Source: Pipra filicauda
Lineage: Eukaryota; Chordata; Aves; Passeriformes; Pipridae
Length of the DNA: 64,000 nt
Assembly (NCBI RefSeq): GCF_003945595.2
Contig: NW_024104421.1
Span: forward strand, 4,278,001-4,342,000
Direction of reading: 5' to 3'
Positions 40,912-49,786 of this stretch are shown here, piece after piece. The notes beneath the pieces are model-generated. The model ran no database searches. It was not told the DNA's origin and saw nothing but the letters and a program-made list of their open reading frames with translations. The stretch's first letter is position 1, and every line of letters starts with the position of its first letter. A program made the position numbers and the translations under genes.

Positions 40912-43900
40912 ATGAGTAGGTAGACACCACAATTAATAGAATACCCAACTTCTAGCTGACAGGATCTGGTCTGGAACTAAGGACTAGACGAGTATCCCAA
41001 GGCGAGATTTCTCTGACTCTGACTAAAAGTGCAAATAATTTCCAGTATGGCATAGGTGGGAATGTGTACAGTCTACCTCATGTAAGTAGCCACCTTCTGC
41101 ACCCATAAGTTGTATGAACCATGCCTAGACTGTATATTCCTGTGCACAGCATTTAATGAAGGACACGGAAGTAGCAGTCGCTTGCTGCAATCTCAGAACA
41201 ACGGGCTTCTTTTCCCACTGCTTGTGCTCCAAAGAATGGGACAGCCAGCCCAGGAGTCACCTGGCACTGAAGCCCTGGCAGGAATTCTCAAGGGCATTAT
41301 TAACACCTACCCATTTGGGACATTTTCCTATAAATACCTCTTCCAAACAGCCATGTGAGAATTCTTTCGCACGCTAACAGTGTTGCCATGTGAGTCCATT
41401 GCTCCTAAAGTCTTCTTACAGAGCCTTACCTTGGATCTGCCTGGGAAGTGACACCAAATGGGTCAATACAGAGCATATGGAAGCAAGGTACCCTTGCCAC
41501 CACAGAAGAGCAGCCTGGTTGCAACAGAACATATAGCTGAGTGACATAAAAATGTCACCATTTTTCATTAAAAGAAGTAAAAATAATGCATTTGCATCCC
41601 TTCTTATTTAAGCATTTTAAAATTCACCTTTTTTGCTGTTACTTTCAGCCCTTGGCTTCCCTTGTTAAATGTTTGCTATGAGTCTTCGTTATTCCGAGTA
41701 CTGCTCTAATGGGTTCAGGACACAGAAACACAGGAGGTGTCTGTCCAAAGCACTACCAGGCATCGTTTCACACAGATTCCTTCCCTGTTCTTACTTCCTG
41801 ATGCTCCCATCCTGTCAGTGAGATTTCCCACACTAGTGATTTCAGCCTTGACACTTTGTTGCTTTGGCTGGGACTTTATACAGCATCATACAGAAGTACT
41901 ATCCCTGTGGTTGGAAGTCCTCAAGCCGCCCTTACTCAGCAATTTTATACCTAGAACTCATCCTGAACCCTTGCTAAGCCGAGCCCTTTTCCTTCTCTCA
42001 CTTCATCTGTTATTCTTTAACTATTGTTGTGAATAAATATCTCCATATTTCTCTGCCTGGGATTTTGCAGGCCCTGATGTAAATAAGATGCAGGTGTGTT
42101 CGTGTTATAAAGTATGTCTTAGCTGATTACAACGTGAATGGAACCAGCATGGACATACCTTTAAGTGGGATATAGTCACAGAGAGTCTACTTTCTGTTTT
42201 CCTCTCATTATGCTCTTTATTTCAAAATCATCTAAGCAGGACTTTAACATCTGAGTAGCTATGCCAAAGCAGACCTCTGTCATTTGAAACCCGCTTACGG
42301 CACTCGACTCCAATAACTTCTGCTGCTGAGACAGTACATTGCTAGCAGGGATTTGCAGAACCCAGGGCAGCACCAATGCAACTATTTCTGGTGTGTGAAC
42401 GCTCAGGGGAGTTAAACCCTGAAATATGCTGGAGGAAATCTGAAAAAATGAAAGCAGAGGGCAAAAGTAGCATTCCTTGTGCGCTCGTAGTGAAAGGAAT
42501 AGATATCTGGGGTACATGAGCCATTCAGAGCTGTTCTGGTCTTTTTTTTTTTTTAATTGTTGGAGGGGTTTTTGTGCTGGTGCAATGCGCAATTATAGCA
42601 AAATATGTTAATGGAAAACATAATATTTACAGTTATTGTTAGTATCCATTGAAATCAGTGGGATTTTTTCTAATGCCTTTACCCTGGAGATAATCCATAG
42701 AATAGAACATCAATGCATAGTTAAAAAGAAAAATTATGGTAAACAGCACCTTTGCATATGCAATATCTTCATTTTAAAGTTACATAATTGAGTTTTTGAA
42801 ATTAAAAAAAAAAAATAAGCAAACAGTCTCAGACCACAACGGCAACTAAGTGACTTTTACATTGTCTTTTAAAACTTGTCTCTTTACTATGGTAAAAAAT
42901 TCTGTCCTAGACCAATATGAAATAAAATAAAACAGTTTTCAACCCAATGCAAATCCAAAATGAGCTTTAAGACCTCTGGGAAAACGTGATTTTAGCAAAA
43001 TTCTTCCAAGAGCTCTAAGAATTTGTTTCGCATGAGGGGATACCTTGCAGAGCAAACACGGGCTGATAATTTAAAGGCAGTACTTGGATTCATTATGTCA
43101 TGCCAGACAAATACTGTTTCTATGTCTTATTTTCACTGTTGGTGACACGGTTTAAAGAGGACTTTAATGCCACTTTAATACAGAATGTTTGTAAATTGCA
43201 CCCATGTCTTTTGATGAAGGGAACTATAATGGATTATTACCTATTATTCTAATTGTATTTATCGGAGCGAGTTTTCCCACTAATGCCTGGGCTCAGAACC
43301 TGAAGTCCCTCCATACACAGAGCTCCTACTGAGAGTTTCACCGATAAAAACCAGCAGGATTTGGGTCATTTAGATGTAATCTGCTAAATTCAACCCTGTG
43401 GCATTTCCCTGATACTCAGTGAAGGGTACTGGGGATTGGCAAAGAAGGTGGTATTCTGATAAAGAAGGGAAGGAAAATTTACACTCACAGGATTTGCCGA
43501 CACTTCAGGATGGTCCCTTAAGACAAGAGGCTGCCTAGTAAGGGTGATCTGAGCTATGCTAATTTGGCAACCTGTATTTTTGAAGCAAAACATTCCATGA
43601 CGAATGACCTTATTTTTTTGTTTTTAAAGCTGTGAGGTGCTTATGCAATAGCTTCCTAAGGTAGAAAGAGACAGATGCCGTGGAATAATAATCAGCCTAA
43701 TTCTTGCTGAAAATCTCTGCAAGAATCTTCTGACTTTTTCTCTGCTCCTTTCATAGGCAAGCTCAGTACTACGTTTCTCACACAAAGACATGCAGCAACA
43801 ATTAGAGGCCTCTGCATAACTCAGGAATTCTTCCATTTTTAGAGATGGGCTCGGGTTTGTCCCCTTTTAAAATGTAGGGGTTTTTTTCTTAAGGCTTTAA

Positions 43901-43921
43901 AGAAAGAAAAGTTGTCAGTTT

Positions 43922-43954
43922 AAAAAGAAAAAAAAAAAAGAAAAAAAAAAAAGA
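43922..43954 (+). repeat. A-rich tract
   Basis: Purine-only run of A interrupted by a few G. No element body is visible beside it. Confidence 0.85.
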
Positions 43955-44694
43955 AGACTGAAGTTTTCTTTAAAATAAGAGAGATGCTTCAGTTGGTTTT
44001 CCTTACGAATCCCTTGTGGAAGACTGCCCCAGCCGACATGAATGAGTCACATGTGTCCAAAAGCTCAGGTCTTCATTTCTTTCCAGAGCTTGAGGTGAGC
44101 TGGGCTGCAAAAAACCCTCAAACTTGACTCAAAATGAGTAAAATCCCTGGGCTGTGTCTGAGGTGAGAAGGGGCAGCGCAAGTACACTTAAATGTGCTGC
44201 CTCAACCTCCCGTTTTGTGAGAGGCAGAGGAAATTCCATTACTGGCACTGCCTGGGTGCTGCTTTAACCCCTGCTTTCAGCCACTGCTTCCCGACATGCT
44301 AAAATATCCTTTCTGTTCTGTTTAGAGTGGCCATTTTCTGTAGTGAACAGTCAGTCCTGTACTCTTGGTTAAGTGAAAAAAAAAAATAGATAATGTTGAA
44401 TTTCAGGGTTTATAACAGAGGGAAAGGCATGTTTAGATGAGGGGAGGAAGGAAGAGAGTGCAGGCACCTGGTCTGTGCAGGTATTAACATATATGTCCCC
44501 TGCTGTCAAACAAAAGCAAAAATACAACTCTCAGGTCGGCCAGCTGAATCATAAGGCATATTGGGCATCCTGTCAATAGGTGGTGAAAGACTCCTCACCC
44601 TCCATCCAAGTTGCCTGTAAGTTAGATTCTGCAGTCTCTTTGATTTTCTTCTAACAGACAAAAGAGAGGATGAAACCCAGCATATACAATCAAT

Positions 44695-44706
44695 GGGGGG
44701 GGGGGG
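44695..44706 (+). repeat. G12 homopolymer
   Basis: Twelve consecutive G in AT-rich intron sequence. The length may be uncertain because such runs are error-prone in sequencing. Confidence 0.9.
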
Positions 44707-44890
44707 AAAGAACCTGCTGGAGTGAGAAATGTTTGGCCTCTCTCACATTTCCTTTTCTATACAAAGATTTTGGTTTGCCTAAGCTATAGAAGGAAACACA
44801 AGTAGTCTATTTTAATCTTCCTGAGCGAAGAACGCTGCAGGGATTGCTCTGTTATCCCCAGCAGCAGCCCTGACTTTCCACAAAAAGGCT

Positions 44891-44924
44891 CCATCCATCC
44901 CTCTATCTATCTGTCTATCTATCT
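44891..44924 (+). repeat. (CTAT)n/(CCAT)n microsatellite
   Basis: Short CCAT units are followed by CTAT units with one CTGT interruption. Confidence 0.85.
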
Positions 44925-45254
44925 GAAATATAAAGATTATCATATGATATACCAGCAATCAGCTGTGTTCTTAATGCACTTCTCTTTGTGCATTTTGGTA
45001 TGAAGTAAAAAATTTACAGTTCTTCCCCCAGTCAAACCCTACTGCAAAAAGAGCTCAGATAAGAAGGAAGTATTTAGGCTTATGCACAGAAATTGATTCT
45101 TCAGCCTGTGTAATGACGTATGTTAAAAACTCTGCTCAGAAGCAAGGAAAGCCCTTGCTGAGACGATGTTTCTAACAGAGCCCTCACTGCAGGGAGTCAC
45201 TCTTGAAAAAACAATGAGGTTGATTATGCATTTTTATATGGGTTTCTTACTGGT

Positions 45255-45640
45255 TTGACTTCAGGGACTTAAAGCATGGTATTGTGGATTTACACCAATC
45301 TTCATGAGTTCAGCATCTGGCCCTACTTCTTTTTTTAAACTCCAGCTCTTGCATGATGAATAGGAGCCAGATCCTGTAAATGCTTACTACCTTTATTAAT
45401 ACTTGAGTAGCCCACTCACTTCCTTTAAGTTGTGATTGCAAAATTGAGTCTTACAGTGCAGTATTTTAGAAGTAGGGATCTGCCTTTTGGGATTCAAGCA
45501 TGCCTTGACTGTATTTATTCCTTTAATGGTGTTTCTTTCGATAGTAGTATCTTCACTGATTTTCATAAAATCAAGATAGATGCTTAGCTGTTATGAAGTG
45601 GTGTAACTCCACTTACACCAGCCGAAAATCCAGCTTCACG
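45255..45640. repeat. Possible ancient amniote interspersed-repeat cluster
   Basis: Several phrases typical of old amniote repeats occur together: TTTACACCAATCTTCATGAG followed by GCATCTGGCCC; GGAGCCAGATCCTGTAAATG followed by TTACTACC and TTGAGTAGCCCACTCACTT; and GTGTAACTCCACTTACACCA. I cannot name the family. The boundaries are rough. Confidence 0.4.
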
Positions 45641-46882
45641 TTGTAGCTCTGCTTGTGTGTTCAAAACAAACATAAGAGAGAAGGGTCCCTTTTATTTAAA
45701 TTGTCAAAGAGACAAGGAAGACGTTTTGGGCTATACAGTGTGCTGTGTACTTCATTTGTTTGGACATTACTATAACCAAAACAATAGAGATCATTCTACA
45801 AAAGACATTTCTATCTAGTTTTACTACTTATATCAGATTTTTTCTTACATAAAAGAAGCCACAGCAGAAACTATGCTCCTTCTCCTAACTTCCCTAACCC
45901 TGGCTTTCAACCAGAAAGCATTCCCCTGCTTTCAAAGTGCCTAAACAAAGGAAATTACAATACTGACTGCAGTTGCAATTACCAGCTGGTGAACTGATGG
46001 TATATACTGAATACATAATCCAACAGAATGTTGCTCTTCAGTAGTAGCCTCTTCCACCACCTATAGTGCTGGAATGCTCATCCTTGTTTACTATACATGC
46101 ATGCACACAGATCATTACCAGTATTCAGTACTATTAGTCAAGCTTACTTCACTGAAGAGCAAAGACCAACAAAAAAATACTTTGTCCTTTTGAAGAGCTG
46201 GATCGGTGTCAGGTGCCACTCACAGAAAAACTAAAATAAAATAAAATTAAATTGAAAAAAAAAAGACAACCCACACACATTTAGGGCAGTAAGTACCCTA
46301 AATGTCAAAGCTGTGTACAGTATCTGTATCTCTATGAACATACACACATCACGTGCAATACAATGCACCCCTTACATCAGCGCGGGCAGGAAAACCCCAG
46401 TTCACTCCAGGGATGACGGGTTTTTCTGACAGATACCAGCGACTTAAGGCAAAGAGAAGCGACCACAACGCCGCTGCTCTTTGCGAGGCTTCTCCCTGCC
46501 TGGGCTAAACCGCACTCACTCCTCGTCGATACAGGACTCGTTCATTTCTGACAGACAACGAAGGCACGATGCCGCGTGTGAGCACCGCGGGCGAGTAGCC
46601 CGAGGGGCTTCCCACGGGCCACGGACACTTGTCCACGGAAAAGAGCGCGGCGAACCGGGAGGCTGATGCCTCTTGGAAGCAGCATCCTGGCTCCTCGTTG
46701 CACTCTGCCTGCTCTCCCCGAGAACGCATCGAGGGAGGGATTCCCCCACCCACCCACACACTGCCTCTCTCCCCGTGCGAGGCTGCAGGGGGGTATAACC
46801 CAGTTCCCTCTTGGAGCCGGGCCCGGAACGGCTCCCGCTGCCCCCGCCGCCCCTGCCCGCCCCCTTCCCCCTTCGCACTCAC

Positions 46883-47379
46883 TCCGCTCTCCGGCTCAGG
46901 ACGCCTTTGCCGATGGCCTGGGGGGTCTTGTGCTGGAGCAGCGCGGCGCAGCAGCCCTTCTCCCGGCCGTCCTTGTCCGAGGGGTGCTGGTGTGGCTGCG
47001 GCGGGGGATGCTGGTGCCCGGCCGCCCGCCCGGGCCCCGCCGGCGCCGCTTTGCCCGCGGGCGGCGGCGGCTGAGCCGGGAGCTGTTGGTGGTGCTGAAG
47101 CGGGTCGGGCTGGCCCGGCGGCGGCGGGGGCTGCTCGGGCGGGGGGCCCTGGGGCGGCTCGGCGGGGGCCGCCGGAGGCTCGGCGGGGGCCGGCGGCGGC
47201 TGCTGCTGCTGCTGCCCGCGGAGGCTGCGGTTCTCGGTGCTCAGCTCGTCCAGCCGCCGCTCCAGCTCGTCGATGCGCTGGCGCTGGGTGTGGATGAGGC
47301 TCTGCTGGTTCTGCACGATGGCGGTGAGCTCCTTCAGGTAGAGCACGGCGCGCACCGGGTTCTCCAGCAGGCTCTCCAT
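46883..47379 (-). CDS. IQSEC3: IQSEC3 coding exon 1 (N-terminal coiled coil and proline-rich linker)
   Basis: This exon encodes residues 1-165 plus two bases of codon 166. IQSEC3 is known as a postsynaptic exchange factor that activates ARF GTPases, mainly at inhibitory synapses. The first residues, [20 protein letters not shown], and the following heptad-rich stretch (about 11-53) match the IQSEC3 N-terminal coiled coil as I remember it. IQSEC1 and IQSEC2 begin differently. Residues 56-60 are five glutamines. Residues 61-133 are a low-complexity Pro/Gln/His/Ala linker that looks bird-specific. Residues 140-165 ([20 protein letters not shown] onward) are again family-conserved. The ATG at 47379 is the first in-frame ATG and has G at -3 and +4. 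The open frame upstream contains only a GTG. The donor after 46883 reads GA|GTGAGT and leaves phase 2. The identification is from remembered family sequence, without an alignment. Confidence 0.93.
47200..47214 (-). repeat. IQSEC3: (CAG)5 glutamine tract within IQSEC3 exon 1
   Basis: Five perfect CAG codons on the coding strand encode Gln56-Gln60. CCG/GCC-rich codons for Pro and Ala follow, including a near-duplicated Pro-Ala-Glu-Pro-Pro block. The tract lies directly after the coiled coil. It is a short coding microsatellite and may vary in length. Confidence 0.85.
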
Positions 47380-47407
47380 GCCCCGGCCGCCGGCGCGGGC
47401 CCCGCCG

Positions 47408-47422
47408 CCCGCCCGCCCGCCC
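47408..47422 (-). promoter_or_regulatory. Compact G-quadruplex motif just upstream of the IQSEC3 ATG
   Basis: On the minus strand this reads four GGG runs separated by single C residues. It lies about 29-43 nt upstream of the ATG, on the sense strand. If transcription starts further upstream it will be in the 5' UTR. Runs of three G with one-base loops are the classic stable quadruplex pattern. Folding in the cell is inference. Confidence 0.6.
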
Positions 47423-47541
47423 GCCGGCGCTCCGGCGAGAGCGGCGCGGGACGCGGGCACGCGCCTCGCCTCTCGCCGCCCCGGGTGCGCGCACGGGCAC
47501 GCGCGTCCCGCGCCGCCGGCGGCCGCGCGCGCTCCCGCGGG

Positions 47542-47576
47542 AGGGGAAGGGGCGGGGGCGGAGGGGAGGGGAGGGG
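47542..47576 (+). promoter_or_regulatory. G-quadruplex/Sp1-type G-rich tract in the IQSEC3 promoter
   Basis: The plus strand, which is the template strand for IQSEC3, carries six runs of four or five G with spacers of one to four bases. The tract overlaps GC boxes that Sp1/KLF-type factors usually bind, and it lies about 165-195 bases upstream of the start codon. Confidence 0.6.
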
Positions 47577-47984
47577 CCCCCGCGCGGGCCCGCCCCGGAG
47601 CGCGCCGCGCACGCGCGGGAGGGGCCGCGGCAGCGGGGGGAAGCCCACGGTGTTGCGGGGGTCTCGTCGGTCCCGGGGGTCCTGTCCCGGTGCTCCCCCT
47701 GGGAAGCCGCCCCGTCGTCGCCCTCCGCCCGCCCGGCCGCGTCTGCGTGGGTGGTGGTGCCGCCGCCTCGCCGGTGCCGGGGGGAGCCCCCTGAGGAGCC
47801 CCTCGCGGCCCCCACAGCGCCCGGTTCGCTCTCCTCCCCGAGTGGCGTCTCTGGGTGTTACTGGGCTTTCCTTATCCAGGGTGACTTAGTCGTTTCTTTT
47901 TGGGGTGTTTTTTTCAAAGTGACTTGAATAATGGTGCTAGTTTTGGCTGCCCCGTTGATAACGGCCCTATTTTTAGCTTACCTG

Positions 47985-48430
47985 GTTAGAAACGCGGTTG
48001 GAAAAGCCCTCTGAGTTCATCAAGTCCAACCTTTGCCTGAACAGCACCGTGCCCGCTAAACCATAGCACTGAGTGCCATGTCGGCTTGTATTTGTGCCTC
48101 CCACGCTTCCCTGAGCAGCCTGTCCCAAGCTTGCCCACTCTTTCAGTGAAGAAACTTTTCCTAATAGCCAGCCTAAAGCTCCCCTGGCACAGCTTGAGGC
48201 CATTTCCCCTTACCCTGTCGCTGGTTGCCTGGGCAAAGAGACTGATCGTCACCCTGCTACAACCTCCTGTCAGGTAGTTGTAGAGAGCAATTGGGTGTCC
48301 CCTGAACCTCCTTTTCTCCAGGCTAAACAACCCCAGCTCCCTCAGTCACTCCTCATCAGACTTTAGCTCCAGAACCTCCACAGGCTTCATTACCCTTCCC
48401 TGAACTCAGCAATGTCCTTCTTGTAGTGGG
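47985..48430 (-). mobile_element. CR1 LINE fragment just upstream of the IQSEC3 CpG island
   Basis: The minus strand encodes [19 protein letters not shown] and later [20 protein letters not shown], the C-terminal end of CR1 ORF2. This is followed by the 3' region. The terminal octamer repeat is missing or too diverged to see. The copy starts about 125 bases beyond the CpG-island edge and about 600 bases upstream of the IQSEC3 ATG, in the same orientation as the gene. The reading frame breaks near the C-terminus. Confidence 0.9.
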
Positions 48431-49745
48431 CAGGTGAATGGAAGGTTAAATCTGAACTCAACAGAAGGAGTTTCTGAGGAAAATGGATGTTAAAGAAACC
48501 CCCCGCTTCCTTGCAAGTTTGTTGCTCCTTGGAGTCTTTAGTGTCCTTTAGATTCTTAGGAGGAAAGCTAAAGGCTTATTGTGGAGCTTTTCTGGGGCAT
48601 GTAGGGACTGTGGGTTGTGCTAGCAGAGAACTGACAGGCAGGGCCTTTTCTGTTAGACTCTCTGCAGGCTTTTTTCATTTGTTATTGCCCTTCCTTATTC
48701 ACAGCCAGAAGAGTTTGCAAACTTGCAACTTGGAGTCTGAGAAACTGTCTGTGTGCTTTCTATTACATTCATCAATAAATAACCTGACTAAGGGTAATAA
48801 ACTTACTTTCAGGAACTCCTGTTTAGGTCCGTGAACAATTTTGATGATTTCCATAATGGGTAAAAAGGCAGTAGCCTTTCCAATCACTGTGGGTGCTGAA
48901 GATCCAGAAGGCGTAATGAGCAGTCAGGTTTTAGACAAGCATGTCAGTAGACTTGACTGATCATACAAAAAAGTGGAAGGCCACAGAACAAAAAGCAACT
49001 GGGTTTAAGTGATTTTGGGCGTAGAGCTCATTTTGCCTTTTCAGATCAGCAAAACCTGCACTGTAGCAAGGATTTCCTGAAGTTGGGAAACAAGCAGTGT
49101 AAAAGAGAATCTCTGTTTCAGATGAGATGAAAGGTGTATTTCCAGTCTTTTCTGTTCACAGATAGCCCTGGAAATGTAAACTGATGCAAACAGGATCACC
49201 AGGATTAGAAGCTGTTCACAGACTCCTCCTAAAACAGAACTGCTATTCACAGTTCTCTAAGCAAGCACTTAGAGATGGCTTTGGGGGATCATGAAATGTT
49301 GCCATATGGCCCTTGTGTGTTGGGGGAAGATCCCAGAGTGAACTCTAGGGAGTATGAGCATTCAAATCCCACACACTTATGATTTTATTGGAAAAGTTTA
49401 GGGGAAACCTTCCTCCCTCTCATTGCCTAGCATGTCATTAATGTTTTGTGACAGGAGATTGAGCAGGAACTGGCACTGTTTAACAATAGGAGACATGGTT
49501 ATAGGGGAATGTGAAAAAAGGCACATGCAGAAAGACAGGGGATGTGAAAACACCTAATCTGTATTTGGAGAAGAGTGGAAGTGATCATTTGGGAAACTGT
49601 GCTGGCATGCTGTCTCCTTTCAAAGACGCTACTGAACAGCATCATTTCAGTCTTGCCTCACAGGAACAGAGTCCAGGGACAGCAGTGGAAGTAACGTGCT
49701 CTTGGCATTAATACATTCTGGGAAACAAAGAGGGGTGGCTATATG

Positions 49746-49786
49746 TACACTCACATATGTATGTACACGCACACACACGCACATAG
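49746..49786 (+). repeat. Degenerate (CA)n/(TATG) repeat
   Basis: Imperfect alternating pyrimidine-purine stretch with CACACACAC at its centre. Confidence 0.7.

Larger units (their letters stand above)
35433..46789. other. Intron 1 stretch towards exon 1
   Basis: This contains homopolymers, the CTAT microsatellite, the repeat cluster at 45.3-45.6 kb and a candidate conserved element at about 42.99-43.27 kb. A plus-strand run of neighbouring open frames at 37461-38422 has no recognised protein content. Confidence 0.55.
4139..46882 (-). other. IQSEC3: IQSEC3 intron 1 (about 42.7 kb)
   Basis: The intron is bounded by a GTGAGT donor at 46882 and a TTTCTTACAG acceptor ending at 4139. I found no further IQSEC3 coding exon inside it. 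Its open frames are short, lack family signatures and sit among stop-rich AT-rich sequence. It contains two CR1 fragments, probable MIR remnants, a 110-120 bp local duplication, microsatellites and A/T runs, and stretches that resemble regulatory elements. These are listed separately. Confidence 0.88.
46790..47860. promoter_or_regulatory. IQSEC3: CpG island covering the IQSEC3 promoter and exon 1
   Basis: GC content and CpG density rise abruptly at about 46.79 kb and fall again near 47.86 kb, against AT-rich sequence on both sides. The island holds exon 1, the splice donor and several hundred bases upstream of the ATG. GC boxes of the GGGGCGGGG type lie at about 47549-47561, roughly 170 bases upstream of the ATG. 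I see no convincing TATA box, as expected for dispersed CpG-island initiation. The start site cannot be fixed from sequence, but probably lies between about 47430 and 47700. Edges are judged by eye. Confidence 0.85.

Noticed and set aside
47380..47460. N-terminal extension of IQSEC3 by 27 residues from 47460
   Set aside because: The codon at 47460 is GTG and the added residues are low-complexity 5' UTR translation. The ATG at 47379 has good Kozak context and matches the family start.
46505..47815. 436-codon minus-strand open frame across the CpG island
   Set aside because: Its composition is Arg/Gly/Ala/Pro as expected from stop-poor GC-rich DNA. It is in a different frame from the recognisable IQSEC3 exon.
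46666..47889. 407-codon plus-strand open frame across the CpG island
   Set aside because: Antisense shadow of IQSEC3 exon 1 and the GC-rich promoter, with no domain or codon pattern of its own.
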